Source: CAVVWJ01 sp965652025
GTDB lineage: Bacteria > Gemmatimonadota > Gemmatimonadetes > Gemmatimonadales > GWC2-71-9
Reading direction: 5' to 3'
NCBI GenBank assembly: GCA_965652025.1
Contig: CBFGTM010000009.1
Location: forward strand, 1-64,000
Length of the DNA stretch: 64,000 nt
In this document: positions 50,260 through 58,302 of the stretch, piece after piece
Numbering within the stretch: position 1 is the stretch's first letter
How the letters are laid out: each line of letters opens with the position of its first letter
The notes under the pieces: model-generated
What the model saw: only the letters and a program-made list of their open reading frames with translations
What the model was told of the DNA's origin: nothing
Database searches by the model: none
Position numbers and translations under genes: made by a program

Positions 50260-51034
50260 GGAGCACCGTCACTGCCTGGCCTCCCAGCCGAACGCGCTCA
50301 CCCTCTACCCGTACCTTGACCCGGCCACCCCGCTCTGAAGCCTGATACCCGATCAACTCGTTCTTCCGCAACCGGGTTGCCCAGAACGGGGCCAGCCCGC
50401 AGTGGGCCGATCCAGTCACGGGGTCCTCCGGCACACCAGCGGCTGGCGCGAAAAAGCGGGAAACGAAATCGTAGCCCTTCGTGCCGGAGGCCGCAGTGAC
50501 GATAACTCCTCGGCACGAGAGCCGAGACAGGGCGACCAGATCGGGGGCCAGCTCGCGGACGGCCGAGTCAGAGTCCAGCTCGACCAGATAGTCGAACGCG
50601 GTACGACCGAGGTAATGGATCGGCTTCCCTATGGCGCGCTCCAGTTCAGGAAATCGGTCCACTACCTGTGGAGGAGTAGCCGGAAAGTCGAGCCAGATCA
50701 GATCCGGCGCTCGGGTAGCTGTCAGCACTCCGCTGCGGGTATGGAATCGTGCCTGATCCTCCGGACCCAGGTGGCGATCTTCCCACAGCACATGGGCGCT
50801 GGCCAGGGTGGCGTGTCCGCAGAGGTCGACCTCGGTCGAAGGGGTGAACCAGCGAAGATCATAGCCGTCGCTTGCTGGCACCACGAAGGCAGTTTCGGCC
50901 AGGTTCATTTCGCGGGCAACGTCCTGCATCCAGGCTGGGTCGGCGGGCGAGGCAAGGACGCACACGGCGGCGGGATTGCCGGCGAAGGGCCGGTCGGTGA
51001 AGGCATCCACCTGAACAATCGGTTGTCTGCTCAC
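50240..51034 (-). CDS. PhzF-like isomerase
   Basis: 264 residues. It shows the diaminopimelate-epimerase-like fold of PhzF: VDAFTDRPFAGNPAAVCVLA near the N-terminus (N-P-A-A), MNLAETAFVVP, LRWFTPSTEVDLCGHATLAS (the CGHAT motif) and EDPVTGSAHCGLAPFW. It may isomerise a small cyclic or D-amino acid-like compound; most relatives are of unknown substrate. The GTG start overlaps the RidA stop. It lies between RidA and CsaA. Confidence 0.94.
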   Translation of the reverse strand: MSRQPIVQVDAFTDRPFAGNPAAVCVLASPADPAWMQDVAREMNLAETAFVVPASDGYDLRWFTPSTEVDLCGHATLASAHVLWEDRHLGPEDQARFHTRSGVLTATRAPDLIWLDFPATPPQVVDRFPELERAIGKPIHYLGRTAFDYLVELDSDSAVRELAPDLVALSRLSCRGVIVTAASGTKGYDFVSRFFAPAAGVPEDPVTGSAHCGLAPFWATRLRKNELIGYQASERGGRVKVRVEGERVRLGGQAVTVLRGELLH

Positions 51035-51423
51035 GGCATTACGGCCTCGGCTTCGATCTCGATCAACATCTCGGGAGAAATCAGCCGGCTGACTTCGACC
51101 ATTGTGGCCGCGGGCCGTACCTGCCGAAAAAACTCCCCGTGGGCGCGGGCCACTTCCTCCCAGTGATCAATATTGGTGACGTACATCCGGGTCCGAACCA
51201 CATCGGAGAGCGAAGACCCGGCGGCCTTGAGCGCGCTGTCGATGTTTCGGAGTGCCTGGACCGTCTGGGCGTAAGGGTCGCCTGGCCCTACGATCCCGCC
51301 ATCAGGGCCGGTCGCGGTAGTTCCCGAGACATGAACCCACTTGCCGGTTCGTACCGCACGGGAGTACCCGACGATCGGTTCCCACGGGGTGCCACTGGAG
51401 ATGAGCTGCCGCTGATCGGTCAC
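51031..51423 (-). CDS. RidA-family deaminase
   Basis: 130 residues. It contains GYSRAVRTGKWVHVSGTTAT, DPYAQTVQALRNIDSALKAA and DVVRTRMYVTNIDHWEEVA, with the C-terminal RPAATMVEVSRLISPEMLIE typical of RidA. It hydrolyses reactive 2-aminoacrylate imines in the cytosol. The start is a GTG. It is 15 nt downstream of the FlgM-like small gene, and its end overlaps the PhzF start. Confidence 0.95.
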   Translation of the reverse strand: MTDQRQLISSGTPWEPIVGYSRAVRTGKWVHVSGTTATGPDGGIVGPGDPYAQTVQALRNIDSALKAAGSSLSDVVRTRMYVTNIDHWEEVARAHGEFFRQVRPAATMVEVSRLISPEMLIEIEAEAVMP

Positions 51424-51438
51424 GGCGCCAGATGCCGG

Positions 51439-51618
51439 CTAGTGAGGAAGGACGGACGAGCTGTTCTCGAGGTCGCGGAGCTCCGCCAGTACCGAAGCGG
51501 CAATGTGTTCGGATGCCGGCGGAACTTCGTAATAGTGATTTTGCAGGCGCTGTTCGATTTGACGCAACCGGTCGGGTGCGACGGTGGGGGTGCAGCGGTA
51601 CTCATCGGGATGCGGCAC
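51439..51618 (-). CDS. FlgM-like anti-sigma-28 candidate, 59 residues
   Basis: It starts with a GTG at 51618, with GGAGAGG 6 nt upstream on the minus strand. The product is MPHPDEYRCTPTVAP followed by a helical C-terminus, DRLRQIEQRLQNHYYEV and SEHIAASVLAELRDL. Spacing and residue types match the FlgM C-terminal sigma-28-binding helices (RVxxIRxxIxxGxYxVDxxxIAxxLL). The assignment is an inference from that pattern. Its position 1.7 kb from a FliA/WhiG-type sigma gene supports it. It leads the RidA-PhzF-CsaA operon. It could also be a short helical protein of another kind. Confidence 0.45.
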   Translation of the reverse strand: MPHPDEYRCTPTVAPDRLRQIEQRLQNHYYEVPPASEHIAASVLAELRDLENSSSVLPH

Positions 51619-51917
51619 GCTCGACCTCTCCGAACTCGGGCGCGCAACGCCGACACGACCGGCGGCAGACCCGTCTGGGATGTTGATTACCGGAAAGTTT
51701 TCGGTCTTGGACGAACGAATCTTTACACACCCATGCCGGTGTACTGCTGATTGTAACCATCCGCGGCTCCAGGGACCAGTCCCGCGATTCCCGCCCCACT
51801 TCCTCTCGTTGCTGCAACTCAAGAAATCGTCTGACGGTCCGATCCTTGGGGCAGTTCCCGGGCAGCATCCACGCCGACCACCCCAATCTCGGCGACCAGG
51901 GCTCAACGAGGACATGC
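51619..51917. other. Divergent intergenic region between FlgM-like and HD-GYP genes
   Basis: About 300 nt with no convincing open frame. It must contain the promoters of both genes. No sigma-28-type hexamers (TAAA or GCCGATAA) are visible. A GAGG ribosome site precedes the HD-GYP start at 51918. Confidence 0.5.
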
Positions 51918-52997
51918 ATGCTGACGGTCAAGGTTCCCGATCGCATCCTGATAGTGGACGACGATCAAGCCGTCCGGGAGACGACGGAAACCCATCTTAA
52001 CCACCGCGGCTTCGAAGTCCTCACCGCGGTAACCGGGCAGGAGGCACTCGGGATGTTGGGCCGGCAGAAGATCTCCTGCATGCTGGCGGACGCGAAATTG
52101 TTCGAAACTCCTGCCGGGGAGCTCCTCGCTCGGGCCCTGGAACGCGATCCCAACCTGGCTATCCTCGTCTCCAGCTCGACTCCCGATATTAATGAAGCGG
52201 TTGACTACCTCCGGTACGGCGCGCTGGATTACCTCCAGAAGCCGATTGACCTCGCTCGTCTCGAAGCTGCGTTGTATCGGGCCCTCCGCCGAAGAGCCGA
52301 CTCGATCAAGGAGCGGGGCACGTCCGGGGTGCTGAAGGAGGAAGTGGTCAACCTGGGGGCACAACTGGCTCGCGAGCGAGCCAAGGTGAAAGGCCTTTCG
52401 GTCGCTACCCTGGAAGCGCTCGTCGCTGTGGTCGAGGCGCGCGATGTATGGTTCGCCGGCCACTCGATGCGGGTGGCTCAACTCACGGCGTCGATTGCGG
52501 CCGAGATGGGGAAGAGTGATGAGGAAATCGAGCTGGTGCGACAGGCCGGCCTGCTCCATGACATAGGGATGATTGCCGTCCCTGAAGGGCTGCTCTCTAA
52601 GGAAGGCACTCTCACAACCGCCGAGTTCGAGGCCGTCAAGCGGCATACAACCGTGGGCTCTGAGATTCTGGCGCCCATTCCCCAGCTAGGTGTTGTCACT
52701 GGATTCGTCCGGGGTCACCACGAGCGCTGGAACGGCGAGGGATATCCTGATGGGCTGGCCGGCGACGCCATCCCCTGGGGTGCCCGGGTCATCGGGGCCG
52801 CGGAGGTCTACGATGCGCTGGTTACCGCGCGCCCCTATCGGGAGCAGCTGACCCCGGAGCTCGCGGTGGAGCGGATGACTGAGCTGATCGGCACTGTTGT
52901 GGGGCCCGACGTCCACCGGGCCTTGGCGGCGGTGGTGGAGCGGGGAGCCGCTCTGGTCTTTGTGGCGGATGAGCGCAGCAAGGAGCTCAGCCTCTAG
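51918..52997 (+). CDS. Response regulator with HD-GYP domain
   Basis: 359 residues. An N-terminal receiver domain (about 5-125: RILIVDDDQAVRETTET, with the phosphoryl-acceptor Asp region CMLADAKLFE) is followed by a linker and HD-GYP (about 170-345): LLHDIGMIAVPEGLLSKEG and HHERWNGEGYPDGLAGDA. HD-GYP domains degrade cyclic-di-GMP to GMP. The receiver's acceptor loop looks atypical (LADAKL), so phosphorylation is unsure. GAGG precedes the ATG. It lies between the FlgM-like gene and the sigma gene, suggesting c-di-GMP control of that sigma factor. Confidence 0.93.
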   Translation: MLTVKVPDRILIVDDDQAVRETTETHLNHRGFEVLTAVTGQEALGMLGRQKISCMLADAKLFETPAGELLARALERDPNLAILVSSSTPDINEAVDYLRYGALDYLQKPIDLARLEAALYRALRRRADSIKERGTSGVLKEEVVNLGAQLARERAKVKGLSVATLEALVAVVEARDVWFAGHSMRVAQLTASIAAEMGKSDEEIELVRQAGLLHDIGMIAVPEGLLSKEGTLTTAEFEAVKRHTTVGSEILAPIPQLGVVTGFVRGHHERWNGEGYPDGLAGDAIPWGARVIGAAEVYDALVTARPYREQLTPELAVERMTELIGTVVGPDVHRALAAVVERGAALVFVADERSKELSL

Positions 52998-53313
52998 ATC
53001 CTGCAACTTGCCCTGCACCTTGCCCGTTTCTCGTCCCTCGTCTTGGGTCCGAGCCGGCCATCTTCTCCTTGGCGGGCGGCGAGCCGATTTGAGGTCCTCC
53101 GAAGTCATCTTCTAACTGCAGACCTGATACCCGCTTAAGAAACCGCTGCAAGCTGTTGCAGTCCCGCAACTGCATTCCCCGGCATCGGTGGTACAGCCGT
53201 TGCCTCCACCACCCACCAGACAGATGTGCGGGCGCTTCACGTGCCCGGCCCCCGACCACATTCCGCACTGGATTTCCGATGTCCTGTGTTCCTGCGATGG
53301 CAGGGTGTCAGTC
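52998..53313. other. 316-nt region upstream of the sigma gene
   Basis: On the plus strand there is no gene. The left part (52998-53110) has no clear features. On the minus strand a Cys-rich short frame (53112-53324) runs through the right part. The sigma promoter must lie here, but no clear hexamers are visible. Confidence 0.5.
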
Positions 53314-53324
53314 ATGACCGCCAT
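53112..53324 (-). CDS. Candidate short Cys-rich peptide gene
   Basis: 70 codons starting MAVMTDTLPSQE. GGGAGG lies 5 nt upstream of the ATG. The C-terminal half is Gly/Cys/Thr-rich: CLVGGGGNGCTTDAGECSC followed by TACSGFLSG and YQVCS. The cysteines lie C-x5-C-x-C-x5-C-x8-C, reminiscent of ribosomally made, modified peptides (RiPP precursors) with a GG-containing leader end. The first codons overlap the sigma-gene start on the opposite strand. No modification enzyme is encoded within the window. This may be chance. Confidence 0.25.
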   Translation of the reverse strand: MAVMTDTLPSQEHRTSEIQCGMWSGAGHVKRPHICLVGGGGNGCTTDAGECSCGTATACSGFLSGYQVCS

Positions 53325-54090
53325 TCCTGCCTCCCAAACCGAAGACCGGACGGAAGCGCTCTGGGCCCGATACCGCATTGACGGGGACCCAGATGCCCGC
53401 GCTCAACTCCTGGTCCGCCATCTCGGCCTGGTCCACCATGTTGCCCGGGAAGTCTCCCGCCGGATTCCGTCGGTCGAGCTCGGTGAGCTGGTGAGTGCCG
53501 GCGCGCTTGGCCTCATGAAAGCGTTGGAGAGCTTTGATCTGTCGCGTGGCCTGGCGTTCAGTACCTACGCCGTGCTTCGCATTCGGGGCGCGATCCTCGA
53601 CGACCTGCGAAGCCGAGACTCCACGCCGCGCTCGGTACGGGTCAAGCGCAGAAGGATCGAGGGAGTGGCCTCGGCACTGGAGGCGCGGCTCGGCCGAGCT
53701 CCCAATCACCAGGAGGTTGCGAATCACCTGGGTATCGATCTCACCACCTACTGGAAGTGGAAGGATGCGGTCGGCGTATATGCCGAGGCAGAGACACCGC
53801 GCCCTTCTAATGGCCGCCGCTTCTCCCGGGATGCTGAGACCCACGCCGATCAATCAGTCACTCTCCCCACGCAGAAACTGGTGGAGTCGGAACATGTTGC
53901 CCACCTGCGGCAGTTGATTTCCCGGCTCCCGGAACAGCAACGCCGGGTTCTGGCCTTGTATTACTACGAGGAGCTGAATCTGCGGCAGGTTGGCGAAGTG
54001 CTCCAGGTGAGTGAATCGAGGGTGTCACAAATCAGGAGCCAGGCTCTCAAACGTCTGCGGCAGGAGCTGGCCACGTCAGCCGTGGGGTGA
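53314..54090 (+). CDS. FliA/WhiG-type sigma-70 factor (sigma-28 family)
   Basis: 258 residues with regions 2, 3 and 4. Region 2 has LLVRHLGLVHHVAREV, ELVSAGALGLMKALESFD and FSTYAVLRIRGAILDDLR. Region 3 spans about 120-150 (LEARLGRAPNHQEVANHLG). Region 4 is SRLPEQQRRVLALYYYEELN, then SESRVSQIRSQALKRLRQ. This set matches FliA/WhiG/sigma-B-type factors of general or flagellar regulons. No flagellar gene lies in the window. The ATG at 53314 is chosen; a GTG nine bases upstream is possible. It ends before a strong hairpin. Confidence 0.93.
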   Translation: MTAIPASQTEDRTEALWARYRIDGDPDARAQLLVRHLGLVHHVAREVSRRIPSVELGELVSAGALGLMKALESFDLSRGLAFSTYAVLRIRGAILDDLRSRDSTPRSVRVKRRRIEGVASALEARLGRAPNHQEVANHLGIDLTTYWKWKDAVGVYAEAETPRPSNGRRFSRDAETHADQSVTLPTQKLVESEHVAHLRQLISRLPEQQRRVLALYYYEELNLRQVGEVLQVSESRVSQIRSQALKRLRQELATSAVG

Positions 54091-54127
54091 TCGGCCCAAT
54101 CGGTTGACCCGACGGAGCTGTATGAGG

Positions 54128-54160
54128 AGGGGCCGGATGCATGGTTTGCGTCCGGCCCCT
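54128..54160 (+). terminator. Terminator hairpin of the sigma gene
   Basis: AGGGGCCGGA (54128-54137) pairs with TCCGGCCCCT (54151-54160), a perfect 10-bp stem, followed by TTG. It lies 38 nt after the sigma stop and before the convergent CsbD gene. Confidence 0.65.
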
Positions 54161-54195
54161 TTGCCGCAAATGATTGAAGGAGTATGGCCTGAATT

Positions 54196-54417
54196 CTACG
54201 CCGGCTCCTCGCGATCCTCCTCGTCCAGGTCCTGCTCTGCCTTCCCGAATTCCCGCTGGATCTTGCCCTTGATCTCCTGGCCTTTGCCTTTCAACTGCTC
54301 CGTGGTGTCGCCGGTGGCGCCGCCGACGGTGCTGCGAATCCGCCCTTCAACCTGCTTGGCCGCGCCTTTGACTCGATCCTTGGCGCCTTCGGTGGCCAGA
54401 TTCTCTCGGTCGGTCAT
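54196..54417 (-). CDS. CsbD-family stress protein
   Basis: 73 residues, all helical and charged. The family pattern is DRVKGAAKQVEGRIRSTVGG and TTEQLKGKGQEIKGKIQREF. CsbD-like proteins are small, abundant general-stress proteins of unknown mechanism, often under sigma-B control. The start at 54417 (MTDREN) is chosen over a longer in-frame leader that lacks the conserved pattern. It converges on the sigma gene. Confidence 0.92.
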   Translation of the reverse strand: MTDRENLATEGAKDRVKGAAKQVEGRIRSTVGGATGDTTEQLKGKGQEIKGKIQREFGKAEQDLDEEDREEPA

Positions 54418-54501
54418 GTTTACCCCCTGAGCTCGGGTTATTCCAGCGGGGGCAACATTGGCCCGGCAGGACAACTCCAGCCGTGAGGACCATCACTGCG
54501 T

Positions 54502-55500
54502 CTAAGCTGCCCCGAGGCCGGCGGGCTGAGGGGTGCTCTCGGCGTAGTGACAGGCGGCCAAAGTGCCTTCTACCGGACGGAGGAGCGGCATCTCCGTGCG
54601 GCACCGCTCATTCTTGAGCGGATGAAAGCATCGGGTATGAAAGGGACATCCGGAGGGAGGGCTGGAGGGACTGGGCAGATCGCCACTCAGGACGATGCGC
54701 TCCCGTTGAATCGCCGGATCCGGCTCTGGCACTGCAGAGAGCAGCGCAACGGTGTACGGATGGCGCGGATTAGCCAGCAAGCTGTCGGTGGGTCCTTGCT
54801 CCACGATGTGACCCAGGTACATCACGGCGATGCGGTGTGCGATCTGACGCACGACCGCCAGATCATGGGCAATGAACAGGTAGGATAGTCCGCGTTGGCG
54901 CTGAAGGTCGGAGAGCAGGTTCAGCACCTGGGCCTGAACCGACACGTCGAGCGCGGAGACCGGCTCGTCGCAGACGATGAAGGCTGGCTGGACTGCGAGC
55001 GCGCGGGCGATGCCGATGCGCTGTCGTTGTCCCCCAGAGAACTCGTGCGGGTAACGTCGTGCGTAGGCCGGATCCAGCCCCACCTCCTCCAGCAGGGCGG
55101 CAACGCGACCCGGGATTTCCTGGCGGGGTGCCAGCCGGTGGATCTCGATGCCCTCGGCAATCGCCGCGCCCACCCGCATGCGAGGATTGAGCGAGCTGTA
55201 GGGATCCTGAAAGATGATCTGCATCCGGCGGCGCAGTGCCCGTAGTTCAGCGCGATCCAGCGAGAAGATGTCCACGCCCTCAAACAGCGCCGTGCCACTG
55301 GTAGGCTCCTGCAGCCGCAGGATAGTACGTCCCACCGATGACTTCCCGCAGCCCGACTCTCCGACCAGGGCAAGGGTTTCCCCCGGACCCACATCGAAGG
55401 ACACTCCGTCCACCGCGCGAACCGGCGGCGCCGCCCGGCCGAACAAGCCGCCGGCCTGGTAGTGCTTCACCAGATCGTGGACGGAGAGAAGCGGCTTCAT
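54502..55500 (-). CDS. Oligopeptide ABC transporter ATP-binding protein (OppF-like)
   Basis: 332 residues. Walker A LVGESGCGKSSVGRTIL (about 40-57), the Q-loop IIFQDPYSSLNPRM, ABC signature HEFSGGQRQRIGIARAL, Walker B FIVCDEPVSALDVSVQ and the switch His IAHDLAVVRQIAH. The C-terminal oligopeptide/dipeptide transporter region (GCPFHTRCFHP) has the Cys cluster of OppF/DppF. It hydrolyses ATP to drive peptide uptake with the OppD-like protein. The start overlaps the OppD-like stop by ATGA (55497-55500). It is the last gene of the importer operon. Confidence 0.95.
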   Translation of the reverse strand: MKPLLSVHDLVKHYQAGGLFGRAAPPVRAVDGVSFDVGPGETLALVGESGCGKSSVGRTILRLQEPTSGTALFEGVDIFSLDRAELRALRRRMQIIFQDPYSSLNPRMRVGAAIAEGIEIHRLAPRQEIPGRVAALLEEVGLDPAYARRYPHEFSGGQRQRIGIARALAVQPAFIVCDEPVSALDVSVQAQVLNLLSDLQRQRGLSYLFIAHDLAVVRQIAHRIAVMYLGHIVEQGPTDSLLANPRHPYTVALLSAVPEPDPAIQRERIVLSGDLPSPSSPPSGCPFHTRCFHPLKNERCRTEMPLLRPVEGTLAACHYAESTPQPAGLGAA

Positions 55501-56483
55501 GGATTCCGATTCCCGTCCAATTCCGCCAGCCAACACCGCATCGTGTGATCCGGTTCCACCGGGAGCAGCGGCGGCTCCAGTTCGCTCTTGTCGAACGCCT
55601 TCGGGCATCGCGGCCGGAAGCGACAGCCGCTGGGCCAGGCGGCAGGACCGGGAACGCTGCCGCGAATGGGATTCAGCCGCTTGAGCGGGCCGGTGATTCG
55701 GGGCACCGAGGCGAAGAGCCCCTGGGTATAGGGGTGCGACGGATTGGCAAAGAGTCGGGCGGTCGATGTCTCCTCCACGATCTGCCCGGCGTACATCACG
55801 GCCACGCGATCCGCCCGTCCCGCCACAATACCGAGATCGTGGGTGATGAGCAGGACCGCCATCCCCCGGGTGGCCTGCAACCGGTCCAGCACCTCGAGAA
55901 TCTGCGCCTGCACCGTGACGTCGAGTGCGGTGGTTGGCTCATCGGCTACCAGGATTTCGGGCTCGGCGGCGAGGGCGATGGCAATCATCACCCGCTGGCG
56001 CATCCCCCCGCTCAGCTGGTGCGGATATGCCTGGAGCCGTTCTGCCGGATCGGGTATGCCGACTTCCCGCAGGAGATCGAACGCCCGCTCCCGTGCAGTG
56101 GATCGGGACATCCTGAAGTGGGCCAGGATCCCCTCCATGATCTGATCACCCACGGTGAACACCGGGTTCAGGCTGGTCATGGGATCCTGGAAAACCATTC
56201 CGATTCTGCGGCCGCGAATCCGTCGCAGTGCCTCACCCTGCAAGGCCAGCACGTCGGTATCGCCCAGTCGAATGACACTCCCGGGATCGATGCGGCCCGG
56301 CGATGGCACCAGCTGGAGCAGGGCAAGGCTCGTCAGGCTCTTGCCGCATCCCGACTCACCGACCAGAGCGAGAGTCTCACCCCGCTCCAACGAGAAGCTC
56401 ACCCCATCGACCGGAGTCACTCTGGTGCCGTCCGGGCCGGGAAAGGAGATCCGAAGACTCTGGACCTGGAGCACGGGGCTCAT
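55497..56483 (-). CDS. Oligopeptide ABC transporter ATP-binding protein (OppD-like)
   Basis: 328 residues. Walker A LVGESGCGKSLTSLALLQL, Q-loop MVFQDPMTSLNPVFTV, signature HQLSGGMRQRVMIAIAL, Walker B ILVADEPTTALDVTVQ, switch region LLITHDLGIVAG. The C-terminal Cys motif (GCRFRPRCPKAF) of oligopeptide ABC ATPases follows. It pairs with the OppF-like protein as the two ATPase subunits. The start at 56483 overlaps the OppC stop by ATGA; longer readings are rejected as leader sequence. Confidence 0.95.
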   Translation of the reverse strand: MSPVLQVQSLRISFPGPDGTRVTPVDGVSFSLERGETLALVGESGCGKSLTSLALLQLVPSPGRIDPGSVIRLGDTDVLALQGEALRRIRGRRIGMVFQDPMTSLNPVFTVGDQIMEGILAHFRMSRSTARERAFDLLREVGIPDPAERLQAYPHQLSGGMRQRVMIAIALAAEPEILVADEPTTALDVTVQAQILEVLDRLQATRGMAVLLITHDLGIVAGRADRVAVMYAGQIVEETSTARLFANPSHPYTQGLFASVPRITGPLKRLNPIRGSVPGPAAWPSGCRFRPRCPKAFDKSELEPPLLPVEPDHTMRCWLAELDGNRNP

Positions 56484-57319
56484 GCGCTGCGGGGGTCGGT
56501 AGCGTCGCGCATGGCGTCGCCCAGAAGATTGGCGGACAGAACCGTGACCACGATGGCTAATCCGGGAAAGATGCCGGCCCATGGAGCGCTCACCAACACC
56601 TCCCTGGACTCGAGAACCATGCTGCCCCACGAGGGAGTAGGTGGCTGCACCCCGAGTCCCAGAAACGAGAGACCCGCCTCCAGCAGGATCACATCACCTA
56701 CGCCCAGGGTAGCAGCGACCAGCAGTGGTCCCAAGGTGTTGGGGAGCAGGTGCCGCAAGATAACGTGACGTCGGCGGGCGCCCAGCGCTTCCGCGGCCCG
56801 GACGAAGGCCTCCTCCCGGATGCGCAGCACCTCCGCGCGCACCAGCCGGCTGGTAGCGAACCAGCCGGTTGCCCCGATCAGGAGGATCAGCGCGTAAAAA
56901 GGGATTCGCTCCCACAACGCCAGAGTCAGGAGCAGGATGAAGAGACGTGGCATCGCCAGAGCGCCGTCAACCAGCCGCATCAGACCGGTGTCCACCAGGC
57001 CTCCCCAGTAACCGGACACCAATCCCACGGCCGCGCCGATCGTGGCCGAGAGGCCCACCGCCAGCAGTGCCACGCTGAGCGAGACCCGGGCTCCGGCAAC
57101 TACCCGGGCCAGGATGTCCCGGTTGAGCTGATCGGTGCCGAACGGATGCCCTAATCCAGGAGGCAGGCTCCCGGCCAGGATGTCCGGCTGGGCGAGCGGA
57201 TCGGGTAGGAACCAGGGACCCAGGACCGCGGAGGTGGCAATCAGCAGCAACAGGATTGCGCCGGTCCGACCTCGCGGTCTGCGCCACGCACTCTGAAAAA
57301 CGGCAACCGCAGGGCTCAC
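56480..57319 (-). CDS. Oligopeptide ABC transporter permease (OppC-like)
   Basis: 279 residues with about six helices. It begins FQSAWRRPRGRTGAILLLL and carries HPFGTDQLNRDILARVVAGA, the conserved loop of OppC permeases, then the EAA-like loop EEAFVRAAEALGARRRHVIL. It forms the inner-membrane channel with the OppB-like subunit. The stop overlaps the OppD-like start (ATGA) and its start overlaps the OppB-like stop (57316-57319, ATGA). Confidence 0.94.
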   Translation of the reverse strand: MSPAVAVFQSAWRRPRGRTGAILLLLIATSAVLGPWFLPDPLAQPDILAGSLPPGLGHPFGTDQLNRDILARVVAGARVSLSVALLAVGLSATIGAAVGLVSGYWGGLVDTGLMRLVDGALAMPRLFILLLTLALWERIPFYALILLIGATGWFATSRLVRAEVLRIREEAFVRAAEALGARRRHVILRHLLPNTLGPLLVAATLGVGDVILLEAGLSFLGLGVQPPTPSWGSMVLESREVLVSAPWAGIFPGLAIVVTVLSANLLGDAMRDATDPRSA

Positions 57320-58302
57320 GCGAGGCGCACGCGCGGATCCAGGAGCGCGTAGGCCACATCGGTGATGAGCCCACCGGTTACGACCAGCACGGCAATGAGC
57401 AGCGAGGCCCCCATCAACAGCGGGTAATCGCGACCGCCGACGGCAGTGGCGGCGAGGGAACCGAGCCCGGGCCAGGCAAACACGGCCTCCACGAAGACCG
57501 AACCGGTCACCAGTATGGGCAGCCAGAGCCCGAACAGAGTGATGACGGGGAATAGGGCGTTGCGCCAGGCGTGTCGCCAGGTGACGTCACGCTCAGGAAT
57601 CCCCTTGGCCCGGGCGGTTGTGATGAAGGGCAGGGTGAGCACTTCCAGCATGGCGGTGCGCTGGTATCGCATGGTGGCCGCGATACTGACCACACTCAGG
57701 GTAATCGCCGGCAACACCAGATGCCGCAGGATATCAGCCGCCCGGGTGAGGATGCCAGCATCCAGGCTCAGCAGCGGGTCCTCCATTCCTGCGGCAGGCA
57801 GGAGCCGAAGCTTGATTCCCACCAGCCAGGCCAGCACCAACCCCAGCCAGAAAGACGGGGTGGCGTAGCCGATCAGCGAGAGAGCGGTCAGCCAGCGATC
57901 CTCCCGCCGATCTCGGTGGACCGCCTGCCGCACCCCCAGCCAGAGTCCCACCGTAAAGTTGAGCAGCAGCACGCTTCCCCCGAGCAGCAACGTCGCGGGC
58001 AGCCGTTCGGCCAGGAGAGCGGTGACTGGGCGGCCGTACTCGATGGACACACCGAGATCGCCGTGAACGAGACCGGAGGCAAACGCGAGGAACTGAGTAC
58101 CCAGAGGCTGATCCAGACCGTATCGGGCCCGGAGTGCCGCGACCTCCTGCGGTGAGAGAGGCCGGGCCTCACTGAGTCGAGAGAGCGGATCGCCGGGTGC
58201 CGCCCGCATGAGGAAGAAGAGAATCGTGAGTGCAATGACCAGCGCTGCCGCTGCCTGCCCGGTCCTTCGGACCAGCCAGACAACTAGTTCTCGCCCGACC
58301 AT
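57316..58302 (-). CDS. Oligopeptide ABC transporter permease (OppB-like)
   Basis: 328 residues, about six helices. It starts LVVWLVRRTGQAAAALVIAL and shows AAPGDPLSRLSEARP (the APGDP motif of OppB), an EAA-type loop near FITTARAKGIPERDVTWRHA, and PGLGSLAATAVGGRDYPLLM at the end. It forms the other half of the channel. It overlaps the binding-protein gene by 19 nt. Confidence 0.94.
   Translation of the reverse strand: MVGRELVVWLVRRTGQAAAALVIALTILFFLMRAAPGDPLSRLSEARPLSPQEVAALRARYGLDQPLGTQFLAFASGLVHGDLGVSIEYGRPVTALLAERLPATLLLGGSVLLLNFTVGLWLGVRQAVHRDRREDRWLTALSLIGYATPSFWLGLVLAWLVGIKLRLLPAAGMEDPLLSLDAGILTRAADILRHLVLPAITLSVVSIAATMRYQRTAMLEVLTLPFITTARAKGIPERDVTWRHAWRNALFPVITLFGLWLPILVTGSVFVEAVFAWPGLGSLAATAVGGRDYPLLMGASLLIAVLVVTGGLITDVAYALLDPRVRLA

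Noticed and set aside
53188..53313. In-frame upstream extension of the sigma gene containing MCGRFTCPAPDH
   Set aside because: MCGRFT resembles the start of SOS-response peptidases, but the stretch is short, not followed by the rest of that domain, and the sigma factor homology starts well after it.
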